A stretch of 64,000 bases of DNA. It comes from Scortum barcoo. Its lineage: Eukaryota; Chordata; Actinopteri; Centrarchiformes; Terapontidae. A program made the position numbers and the translations under genes. Position 1 is the first letter of the stretch, and each line of letters begins with the position of its first letter. Positions 37,492 through 49,700 of this stretch are shown here, one piece after another. The notes under the pieces are model-generated. The model ran no database searches. It had not been told where the DNA came from and saw nothing but the letters and a program-made list of their open reading frames with translations. The stretch lies in assembly GCA_023238725.1 (NCBI GenBank), contig CM041540.1:5462708-5526707 (forward strand), in the 5' to 3' direction.

Positions 37492-37707
37492 CTACGACAT
37501 GTGGTTCTGCTGAGAGGTCATGTTCTGCTGCTGCTGCTGCTGCATGAGGAGCTGCTGCTGCTGGCGCCGCCGGGCCGTGCGGAGCTTCTCGAAGCGGGCC
37601 TCCATCTCCTCCAGCACTTTGGGGGTGTAGCGAACCACCAGCTTCACACTGTCCTTGGCCGCCTTCAGCAGCTCCACCGCCTTCTCGTGGTGCTCGCCTT
37701 CCACACT
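37492..37707 (-). CDS. lin7a: lin7a last coding exon: PDZ end and Gln-rich tail
   Basis: Starts SVEGEHHEKAVELLKAAKDS after the acceptor CTGCAG (ending at 37708) and runs 71 codons to TAG at 37494-37492. The tail RRRQQQQLLMQQQQQQN is encoded mainly by CAG codons and is therefore a CAG/CTG repeat site. GTGAGG follows the stop codon without a gap. Confidence 0.95.
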   Translation of the reverse strand, partial: SVEGEHHEKAVELLKAAKDSVKLVVRYTPKVLEEMEARFEKLRTARRRQQQQLLMQQQQQQNMTSQQNHMS

Positions 37708-40700
37708 CTGCAGGGGGTTTTTAGAGACGGAGAGAGAGCAGAGTTTTAGAGGAAGCTGATTTGAATATATTTTTAAAAATAGTAAGTCGTCTTAGGAGGG
37801 GGGGGAGTATTTCTTCCATTTTTAATACCCTGTGATTTTATGTGGGAAAAAAGCAGTGCTCTTCAATCCCCTCTCTTGGTTAGAGAAGAGTCTCTGCTCC
37901 TTGCTCAAGACATGCGCAGCACTTTGATCTCAATCGCTCTTCTGATTGTTGACTCTCATATCAAACCATAAATCAAACACTGCTCCATTTTGGGAGAAGT
38001 TGGGAGAGTATTTCAGTTCAAGATATATTTTTTTGGAAGCAGCCTTAAATAATAAATGAGAGCAGAAGAGCTTATCTACACTCTCCCTGCAATCCATATA
38101 TCCAGCATCTCTCCCCATGTGTCGCATCACCGCGTGAGAGTCTGTACCTACCACGCCATTGACGGACAGGAGCTGATCACCTCGCTTTAGGCCGCCGTGC
38201 CTCTCGGCCACGCCCCCGGGGATGATGCGGGAGATATAGATGGGTGAGTTCTGCTCCTTGCCGCCCATCACGTTGAAGCCCAGCCCTTCCTCCGTCTTAG
38301 GTAGCTCCACCACTCGTGGGTGGGAGTGACCTTCGCTGGCTGCGAAGGCTGCAACTGTGGCCTGAAGGACGAGAGGTAAGATAGGTCAAAAGAACAGCCA
38401 ACTATCTTACTACTAATTTCGCAAAAACCTTGAGAAAAAAAAAACTTTATTTTGAGACATTATATAATGTGTTGCAATCAGCCCTCACATGATTTCCATG
38501 GTGTAACACTGAGTTGAATTTAAAGTTTTTCCAGCAAAAGAAGAGCTCAAGTTCAAATGAGTAATTTTGTTCCCCAGCTGCACTTCCAGTCCGTCTTCAG
38601 TAAAAGTGGGAGAGCCCTAGCGTGAAACCAAATCTAACCTTCAACATCCATTTGATAGAGTTTGGTGGGAGGTTTACACAGCCAAGAAAAAAAAAAACAT
38701 CTTAATGGTTAACCTGCAAACGCACAAAATGTCAAACTAAGTCTGGCAGTGAAAAATTGATAAACTTGTGAAAACTCATCATGAAGACAGGATCCAGCAG
38801 TATGTGTATTTATAGATATTTTAGTTTTTGTAACAATTGTTGATCCCAGAGGTCAAAAATTAACTAAGCAAGAGACAGTATCTGCTTTGTCACTTGGCTT
38901 TATGGGAAATGTAGTCCTACTTTTGAGAATGAATAACATTAACCAAACCAGGTCTCACTTGTAAATGAAGTCATTTCCAGAGGTAATCTCAGTGTGACTT
39001 TTTAGTTAAATAAAGGTTATATAATAATAACCGATGACATGAGATTAAAGCTCCAAATCCTAGTTAGGTATCATTGGGAGGGGGGTAGGCAGGCAGCAGA
39101 CATACACAGTTTTCTCTTTTGAGCGGTGTGACAATTGTAATCAGAGCAGCTTGTCTGAATGCAAATGTGCAGTTTTTGCAACCCCACACACACACAAAAA
39201 AAATCTGTGATTCTGAGAGTCTTTCACTAGCTCCTTGTCTTCTTCATTAGACTCAAAATGACTGCGAAGGAGCAAACCAATTTATTAAAATGATCGTGAA
39301 GGTGGACGGCCGTAACAAAGCAATTGGATTTAGCTAGGACCAGGAGATTTCGACTCCACGTGAGAAGTTCTCTGGCTCTCTAAGCACACAGATTAGCACA
39401 TCCAAGTTCACGCCGGAGAAGGATCCAGACAACTTTTCCCTGTCTGCATCTACCAGCTGGTTGATGTTGCTCGCTGGCTGCGGGGTTTCTTTGAACCGCG
39501 AGCCAAGCTCCTTGCTCCTTGCGCGTTCAGAACAAAGCAGCCAGGAGCTTGTTAGCTGAGCCCGAGAAAGCTAATGGCAGACGAACAGAGAAAGAGACAC
39601 CCCGCGCCCACTGATCCACAGATGCATTGCCACAGGTGCCTCGCTGTCAAGTCTGCATCATCTATGATATGCGAGGTAGATCGGGAGAGAGGAGGATTTA
39701 AAAAAAAAAAAAAAAAGTAGAAGAGGGGAGGCTCTGTCAGAAGCTTTTGCAGATGTGTATCCAAATTCCCCAGCAGCAGACAAGTAGCTTGGCACTTTGA
39801 GGTCTTTGATGCTCCCTCCAGGCAGCATCCCCACCTTAGCTCCCTCTTCCATATTCATACACATCTTCATATCCACATTCATTTCTGATCAAACAGTTTT
39901 GCTCATTTCTCTCTTCTCTCCCTGCTGCCTGTTTTAATCTGGTAATTGTATTCCGCCAACTTCCCCTCTCCCTCCCTCTTTTTCTCTCTCTCTCTGTCCT
40001 TCTCCTCCTCTCCTCTCTCTCCTCTCTCCTCTCCTCTCCTCTCCCTCTCTGTCCCATTGTGAAGCTAAAAGGCAGCTCCTCAGCATGCATACCGTCGCCT
40101 CCCGGGCCTCGCAGCACATCGACCTTCACAACTTTATCTGGCTTTTTGCAAAAAAAAAAAAAAAAAAACAATCTGGCAGATGGCCGACGCCTCTCACACA
40201 CAGGAGGCATTTTAGATGAAAAGCTTTCCAGAGGATACTTATTTGGTAACCATGCCGCACTGTCCAGTATCAGTATGACTTAATATGCAACCTGATCATC
40301 ATCTGATAGTCCCTGTCTCCATTAAGATCAGTAATAAGGGCCTCGAGCCAGGAATTAGAGGCTGAATTGATTTAATTAATGAAGCAATCAGAGGGAATCG
40401 AGTTGTTCAGGTGAAACACAAATCCCAACTGTCGGGAGATTCGCCGTCCCGCTAACTAAAGTCCTCGAAAGGTGGATTTCGAACACAAGCGTCGGCGTCT
40501 TTCGCACCTTTCGTCATTATTGCTGCTGCAGTTTAGATGTCATTTTCAATACCACTTCTTCGGTATGCATCTTCTTTTTTTTCTTCTCTTTTCAGAATAG
40601 ATGTGTGATACTGATTGGATGCAATTGACACCGTGGCCCGGCTTAGCGATTATCTCTGGAGAAGGTAAAAAACTTAAAAAATAAAAATATGAAGTGCTCT

Positions 40701-43700
40701 CAGTTTAGACTGTCCCCAAAGCTAAGCCAGCTCAGCCCATTAGCTATTGTGCTTAATTGCCCAGTGGATATGCAATTTTAATACAGATTTAGGAGCAGCG
40801 ACTTCTCAAGAGTTTGGGGCGGAGAGAGAAAAGTAGGGAAGGAGTTTTAAAGCTGCTTAAATCATGTCTTCATGGTTGCTTCGGCCTTAGAAAAGAAGAG
40901 ACAGAGACTTTTTTTCCCTCTAGCTTAACCGTCACAGTTTCTGTGCAGAGTGAAATTACTAGTCATTAATAAAAGTGTTATTTTTTTTAGATCGCCAACT
41001 TGAAAAATGACAGGTATGCATAATATAATAACAGATATGTAATTAGAAGAAAGCAATAAGATTGTGTTTGTTGACATTTGTTTTGACATGTGCTGTTTTA
41101 TGCATCCTTTTATAGTTCAATAGGTGGGAAACAGGCTACACTTTCTTTCACCTTTTTATAAAATTTGCATATTGTTACTGAACACATTACATTTGTTTGA
41201 GCAGTGCACAAACATAAAGGTAAAGAGTTGGTGGTATAAGAGTTACATGCTGTTCAAACTTATTTTGAGCCAGCAGCCAAAAGAGACTGAAGAAAATGAA
41301 GAGGGATATAAGGTATTAATTAGTGAGCTTTACAGGTGCTGGGAGGTGTATTTATGAGCTTTGGAGGGAGCCAGCCTTGCTGTTTTCCCCTGCTTTAAGT
41401 ATCTATTTGAGCTAGGCTAATCACCTCCTGGCTCCACACCTGATGCACAGACACAACCCACTGTTTTCATCTAAAAAAGGTCCACGAATTCTGTTTGTGT
41501 GCACATTAAACAAACAAGATGTATATTTGCTTCCAGTCTTAATGCTAATTAAAGCTTGTCTAATCACCTCCGGATTGTAGATCTATGCACAGACATGCGC
41601 AAGGTAGCAATCTTCGCGTCTAACTCTAAGCGAGAAAGCAAATTAGTGTGTGTATCCATATGTTGGGCTCTTCCTTCGACGAGGCATTCAAGTGCAATTC
41701 ACCAGACTCTGTACAGTTCTGCTCGAGGGCTGTTGATCGCAGGAGCCAACAAACAAGAAATATCTGGTCAGGAGCGCTCACCATTTGAAGCCTCGTATAA
41801 TCTCTCTGCATACATGCACAAACACACACTCCCCTTTGTTTTTTGCCATCCGTTTCTATTCACATCTCATCTCCACCCACTCCCTGTGATGTGGGCTAGT
41901 GAAGAGGAGTGGACCCAGCTGGACACTGAGCCGCTGAAGGACGGAGAGGAGCTCTCATCCCTTCTCCTCCCCGCATCTCATCATCCTCCACATGTAATCA
42001 GACGAGCCTGCTCTCTTTGCTTTCTTTCACGAGAGCCCGTGTCTCACGCTGATGAGAAGCACCGCTCGGGCGGCCGGGTCAAGCTCATCTGCGTTGTTTA
42101 CCAAAATTAGCTCATTCCATTCACGCCGCACCTGGAAGTGTCTCCGCTCTGATTTTGTCCTTCATGTGGGACACGGATGTGATGATTTCTAGAGACCGAG
42201 CAACAAAAAAACATCCGCCTGAAATATCAACTAGCCGAGTGGAAGAAGGAAAGATATAAAAAATGATGTGGCTCTTTTTCAATGACTGACATCTTACATG
42301 AGATCAATAAACAGATGCAAGCTGTCATCTAAAAATCTAATATGTGGATCGGGGTTGAATATCAAAGCCTGCGACGCGAATATATAAATAGCTTTTCTTG
42401 GTTTGATTTGAATTCAAACTAAATATTTTGATCAAAAAGCACAAAACGAAGGAATCAATCCAACTGTCAGCTGTGACAAGCGAAACAAATGTAAGCTTTT
42501 ATCACAATATTGTTTTACAGAGTCATTTTTCATTCAGGTTGCGCGATGGGATATGGAACGACGTCGGCGGTGAGAGCAAACATAATTTGCGTGTCGTGGG
42601 AGTAAATAAGATTAAACATGGAAATCTAATGGCTGCTAATCTGATGATTCAGGGTGAACGCTACGCGGAACTGAGGAAGGATTTACAGCTCAAATCAAAG
42701 ACATTTATCGTCTGCCGATTGTTAAAACAAGGGCTGGAAATTCTAGTGGAGGAAAAAAGGGACCTTTTAAGACATTCAATTTCAAGAGCAGTAATACTCT
42801 TGAAACTGAATTTGAGTCTCCTCTCTGGGAAAATAAATGTCTGCTTTTGCCAGTATTGATTACATGTTTGTTTGGCCTTGCTTGTTGTGTTATTTTCCCA
42901 AAGCATACATACATCTTCATCTACATCTATGGAGTTTTAACTGGTTATGAAACTTTCTTAATCTAATACAGACACCTGTATATGACCTGCATAAGCAAAC
43001 AAGACCAACAGCAAGAAGATTAGCTTAGATGGTCTAATAATTACTATTAATGCCTGCTGATTTTTACACGAAGTCAGAACTCAAGCTGCTCCAGCTGCTA
43101 ACCTCCTGACGTTGAACACTACCGCCTTTGTCCACAAGGACCGCCAAAATCAATACAAAATGAAAAGTTCCATTGTGCTGCTTTAAAGAACCGAGAGCAG
43201 AATAAAACTTTATGTGAGTCTAAAACACTCTATAACACACGTAGCCTAAATAAAAGGATCAATCTGGGGTCGATACAGTTTGCAATCATAACCCTCTGAG
43301 AAAGGAACATTCTGTGAAACCTCCCGGTTTTGAATATCTGAAAGATCCATAAAGAGAAACTCCAGTATTATTCACCCTGGGTGTTGCTGTATTGCACTTG
43401 CCTCCTCCATGTTTAAGAAATGTGAGCAGTGCAAGCCTCCTACGGTACAGCTTTGCGTCTAAACTTTACATAAATCCTCCCCGATGCTCGCCTCTGAGTA
43501 AACAAAAACAAAAGCAGGGGTAAACAAAGATGGTAGCCTGCAGGATTAGCTATTGTAGCTACCTGCAGTGGGATGTACAGGCTCACCGAAGCAGCTGCCT
43601 ATTCATCCGCATGCGGCGGTTTGTTTACATGAGTGGGAGTGTGGGATGCTGTGAGAGGGATCGGAGAAAAAGTTTGTTTACATCGCCACCTTCGAAGGAA

Positions 43701-46700
43701 ACTAAAGAAAGAAAACTAAGTGCGAATAGGCTGGCAATCCACTGGACCTCCATTTCCCTTTGCAGTTAGTCAGTCAATCAACTATATCCATAAAATGCAG
43801 TATCAAAAATCCCAACTTTGCCTCGAAGGGGATTTTAAAATATGTACTAACTAATGTAGGGGAGTATGTACTTATTATTTTTACTTAATCAGACTTTGAG
43901 ATAAGTGTTATTTGAAGATTATCTGTAGGTATTTGAGAGTGATGTCTCACCTGTGTAAATACAAACTCCAGTACTTTTCAGTAAAGTAGCACTTTTTGTG
44001 CCATAGCAGTCTCAACCACTAATCACGAAGATCAATACTGACACTGTGGTATAGCAGCAAAAACTACTAGAGCTTTAGGGTGTGATGTTGGCATTCAGCT
44101 TTTCGCCTTAATCCTACAAAATTGGCACCCTCCTGTGCTATTGCTTAATTACGCACACACTCCCTTAATGAGGGCCATTAGCAAAGAAGAACAATTTAGT
44201 TCTGCTTTGGCCAGACGTAAAGATGAGAATTGTTTGATGCTTTCAGTGCAAATAACAACTGATTTAGCACCAGGTCTCTAAAGCGGTTCTTTACCTTAGC
44301 TGTGGCCCTCGCCTGGTACTCCGGACAGCCATTCACTGTGATTGTTTCATGCATGTACTGGTACACCTGAAAGAAATGAAGAGAGAAGGGCGTTATAATT
44401 ACGTTGCTAGTGGCTGAAAAGTGAAATCACCACCCTGCGTCTCAACTCAAACTGTTCATTTCCATAGTCAAGTAATGGCGTTTCCTCACAGCTGGCTGTG
44501 CAGACAAGTACAGTGCTTACAGAGCTGATTGATGGAAGACACTCAGGCCCAGAGTTTGTCTGCTAGTATGAATGACATCACCCAAAAATCTACAAAAAAA
44601 GCTCGCCTACAAGTATCTTACACATGCAAACATTATGTAAATGTCATTATTTTGCCTACAAATGTATTCGTAGGTGAGGCAAATCAAGGTTTTGTCAAAT
44701 TCACTGAGACCTCGTAACATAAAATCCCTTTGAGCGAAGTGAGGAAGATAATTTCCACTGTCAGAGACGATGAGAGAAAATTTCAATTACTGCGTTAAGG
44801 ATATTCCAGGGTGCGAGGGTACCAGCCTTGAAGATTATACAATGTTAGTCTTTACATAATTCGGCTGAATGGTGCTCTTTACTTGTGCGGTGTCTCAGTG
44901 CGCATACATTTTTTGGCAAATAATAATAATAGCTCTTCACACTCAGCTCAGGAAATGGAGGCACAGTCTGCTCCCGACTTTATAAACAGCACAAAAAGTC
45001 TCCAGAACGGGCAGTAAAACATTACTGCTGGGGCTGAACTGGTGCCAAGATCTGGGCTGCTGTATGTCCAGTAGGGTGAAAAACAAGGTTCTCTGCCTAT
45101 TCACTGAGGCAGACAGAATCAATGCGGACAGCTGACTTTTCCAGTTAAGACGTGTTTTTTAAAGACACCTCACAACTGGAACTTGTTCAAAGAGTAAAGG
45201 AGAGAAGACACAGAGGCGCGGTTGAATGGGGATGTGTGGTTAATATAGTGTAACACAAAATGCACCCTTTTCTGGGAGAGCACTTTCAATGCTGCCTCTC
45301 AAATATATCTCCACCGAAGCAGCCCGTGCTGCAGCTTTCAGATTTGCTGAAACCAAATAATGAACAATGCAATGGGAGGATGGCGGTTCAAAATGATATG
45401 ATGATGAGATATATGGGGCTGATTACAAAAAGTCTCAGAGGATGTGTTTTTTTTTTTGCTGAGTTGGTGCAACACGCTGGATGAAAAACAATTTTAGTCC
45501 AAGTGCAGACGCATCTATTTGTTTTAATGTTATATTTATGGCAGCTGATTGAGCAAATGAGCGATCGCATTTTAATCAGCATAATGACACTGTACATTTC
45601 TCAGTGCAAAATAAACTCCAAACTATTGTCCATGACACATCTTAATGTGCCGGGGCTCGGAAATGAATTTCAATCATCTGTTTCCGCTCGCTAGATGATA
45701 TCTCTCATCAAAGCATGGCAGCTTGCCTGGAAGCGAACACGTCTGGTAGCTTTGATGTCCCACGTTACATTACAAAGACCTCGCTTCTCTGAATCATCTG
45801 AACGACGTATACTTACTGGGTACAAACCCTGAGATATTTGCATGCAGAGATCTCAGAGAGGGGGAAAAAAAATATCCTGCAGCCTCCGTTGCCTTGTTTG
45901 CTCATGAATCTCAAAGACCAAATGAACTCCATGTTTCAGACTGCAACACGTTTTTTTTGGTGTAGATTTACAGTGCTGATGCATTCAGAGGAAAGGAGCT
46001 TGTAGTCCAGAGACACACACACTCAACTCCCAAATGACACCTTTTCCCGAGGACTTCTCATACCTTTGCACTTTTTGAGGCTGAGCACAGCTTTATAAAT
46101 GCCATGAAAGGTTTTCGTTGGCTCTGTCTGCCTTCAGAGTATCTTTCCTTTCCCCCTCACTTATCCCTTCCCTAAAACACGACCGCAACTGCTTATTACA
46201 CCTACTTATTCTACCTGCAGACGTGGAATCTGCGACATCGCTGGGTTCATCTGTCTGTTTTGGTTGTGGCTTTTGGGCTTTCAAACATTGATCTCTCTTA
46301 CGTAAATGTTTAATAATGGCTCTTCAAACACGGCGGGAGTGTTACAGATAGAGCTGCAATGCTCATACGATATTTGGCATCCAATATGTGAGAGCAGCGG
46401 TGGCACAGCAGTGAGTTAAATAAGAGAGTATTACTTCTCTCACAGGGTGCGTCAGTGATGGATTTTAACACTTATTTTGCAGTCGAGGGCTTAATTAATG
46501 ACCACAGTGAGTGCAAGGAGAGCTGCCTTCTCTAATACTAAAACAATTTTGCATTTCCTTTTCTGGTTTAATAGAGGGAATATACGATTCTCCCCCATAT
46601 GTTTGTCCAAGCACGGCTGAAAAATGGCAAGACGTTAAGTTGTGAGTCTACTTTAACTCCTATGCGCTTACATAGTCTACGCTAAAGTTTTTGGTAGATA

Positions 46701-49700
46701 TTAATACTGTGAAACAAGCAGAAAACACAAACATTGAGATATCACCTCTTCATCAAGTATCTAACATGTTAGCAAGCCATCGCCTACAGTATTTACCCAT
46801 CCAGCAGACACACAGCATCATTAGCATTCATTCAGTGACGTGTATGTGCCACCCGGCAGACCTAAATCCAGGATTCACTCTCTGTTTTTGTCTTCAGCTA
46901 CTCCTTTGGTGAAATAATTGGGCTCTTTAGCGGATAATTGCTCCACTATATTCATAGGACTCGCCTCTATCTGTGTTTCTGTTGTTTTGTCGTGGCCAGG
47001 CAGTGTGCAGTGCAGTGTGTCTCATTTTTTGGAGCTTTTTTTCACTGAAAACAGCTGCCTGCTGCGTCTGGAAAGAGCACTGATTAAAGCAGCGAGAGTG
47101 AACCAAAACAGTCAAATCCGGGGCCAGAAAACCAAAATGATGAGCTGATGGATGCCAAAACACTCATCGAGACTGGGGGCAGGTTAAAAAGGTGACAATT
47201 CTCTATGGGTCCAACACCTCCGACACCGCACTCTCTATCCATACAAAAAAAAATACTTGCTTACTTACTTTAAATGCAAATTTTAAAATATCTCTCTTAT
47301 TATTATTAGTAGTAGTATTTCCTAGTTTATTGTTACATAGGTAATGTTCTTTTTGCATAAGAAATTATACATCGCTTGGATATCCATAAAGTGTTCTACA
47401 GGAGGCCAAATAAAACACACAGTGGCCTGAATATGAGAGCCATGACATGGAACAAATAGCTCCATGCTTGTGAATGTCAGTCTGCTCTTGTTGTTGCTGC
47501 ACTTTGCTCTAAAGAAGGCCAGTTGTCCTGCAGGCAGCTTTTCAATTCCCCCTCTCTGCTTTTCCTCCCGCCACACGTCTTCGCCGTCCATCCCCGACAC
47601 CTTTAGCCCACCTTCTCCTTCGTGTTTGCCCCGATTCACTGCAGTGAGTTACGGCGGTGCACAAACACACACTATTCCTGACATGACACCGGCGCTGGAG
47701 CCTACGAGGAGGACGCCGCAGAAGCCGGAGAATAGAGAGAGGCGCCTGCGGGGCAAACTGTGACAATGCCGTTTGTAACCATGGCGTCCTGCTTCCTCTA
47801 CTGAGTCAGAGAGACGAGAAGGATGGAGGGGGATGGGTACAAGAGAGGTCTTAGCCTGGTTGATGTCGCTGGAAAGGGATGAAAACCAGCACAGGACAAT
47901 GCGCTTCCCCTCTTGGCGGAGCTCACCGTGACACAGAGGGGAAAATATTGACTTAATGTACCTTTCATCCTTTGACTTAATGTGATGCAGGAAGCAGAGG
48001 CATCGGGATGGAATCAACACAAATCCTCCGCCCTCGTTTCGCTATTTGCTTTTACAGGAAAAAAGCAATCAATTATGTTGATTGAAAATCTCTGGCGACG
48101 TGGAAAATCAGCCACAGTGTTAAAGCTGATGAAAGACGCCGTCGCTCCGGCCCGCTTTTTTGCACTTAATGTCCTCGTCAAGTGGGACTCTCTAACCCAA
48201 TATACTGCGAATTCCAACTCTCCATCATTTCCAGCTGGTTAGCTCTTCCAGTCATTTCGTCTTGTGTCCTTCCTTTCCCATTTGCAAGGCTGATTGACCC
48301 TGACAACTCATTCAGGCTGATGCAGTGAGACTAACGCACAGCCACGAGATCTCCCCCCTTCCCTACTTTCCGTCATTGATGAACGTTGAGGGGGAAAGAC
48401 AACCAGCTCATCAAACTCTGTCTATTTGTCATTTAGCCCCACACTGCTGAGCAGACTCTTTTCCCTGCCGTCCATTCTTCATATTGACAGGCGGCCTGTC
48501 ATCCTTAACAAGGCTGATTCATTGATTCATGTTCGGTAAAGTCTATTGATGTAGACGTAGTGCGCAGAATCAGGTTTTTGGAGGTGGACTTACAGTTGTG
48601 TTTTTATTCTCCGGATAAGATTAGTATGTCCGTCTTGTCAGGCTCGTCGTCGGCCCACCAGACTGTGAAATGAGCTACATAACATATGTGTGTGGAGGAA
48701 GGAATCATATCGCAGATTACACAAGGCTCGGACTTGAAAGAAAGGTGATCTGTAATAATGAAACGTCACCGAGGTGTGTGATCAAAATGAACAACAGGAG
48801 GGTTGGACCCGCAGTTTAACCTGTGTTTTATGGCTCTTTTAACTTGAGAGTAGTTAACACGGATGGATGACAATTAGAATATATTATATATATATATAGA
48901 AAAATAGAATCATTATGAAGCAAGGAGGGGAAAACAAAGACCTTAAAGTGGGGGAATCGGTTCAAATTAAAGGACTGTATAATTTATTTTGTGGTTGAAA
49001 GTGATGATTTATTTCCACTGTTCAGGAGTGCAAGTGGCCATTTTTTTTGCAATAAGCACAATTGAGTGGCACTGTTAGCTGGTATGTGACTTGTTTGCAT
49101 TGTTATAATGTCATATCACATTTACATTTGAGTTTTTTTTTGTTTTTTTTTTTACAAAGTAGTTTGATCAACTTTCACCAAGTAGCTTTAGTTAACCAAA
49201 CTACATTTCTCCCAAAGGGTAGCTTTGCTGTAAACCAACATCTACCAGTGTGAAGTCATTGGCAGTATCCAAAGTAGCTTCCCCAACACTGTTTATTTCT
49301 TCCAGTGGGGCGTGTTCACATGCCGGTGGGTTAGGGTTAGGGTTTTGCAACGCGTAAAAACTGCAGTGGTGAGAATGATAATGTGGATTTGACAGCTTTC
49401 TTTAGCACTAAAAAATGTTGGATGCAGATATTCAAGTCCCACAGCTCCCACGGCTGCACGACAACAAGCGTGAACTCAATCTGTTCTATGCTAACTATGT
49501 GTAGCACTGACAAAAATGATAAACGCTTAAGTGTTCTTGGCTATGAATTATCAACATATCTCAAGTTAAGTTACTGCATTACTGTGGTAATAAAGTAATT
49601 TTGTATGTATGTAAAATGGGCTAAAACAAACACAAAAAATCCACCACTGTGATTCTCCAAAGACATGCTGATACTGAAAACAATTCTTTTTTTGTGCCTG

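Larger units (their letters stand above)
38362..44294 (-). other. lin7a intron 3
   Basis: Noncoding, 5.9 kb. It holds a pyrimidine-rich tract (about 39961-40050), poly-A runs at 39701-39716 and 40150-40168, and two family A repeat pieces at about 41310-41662. No other gene is recognised. Confidence 0.8.

Noticed and set aside
41556..42110. 184-codon plus-strand frame in lin7a intron 3
   Set aside because: Its first part overlaps a family A repeat copy and no domain or splice structure is seen.
49328..49342. Telomere-like tract as a chromosome-fusion scar
   Set aside because: Only two and a half units and no inverted partner; too short to support a fusion.
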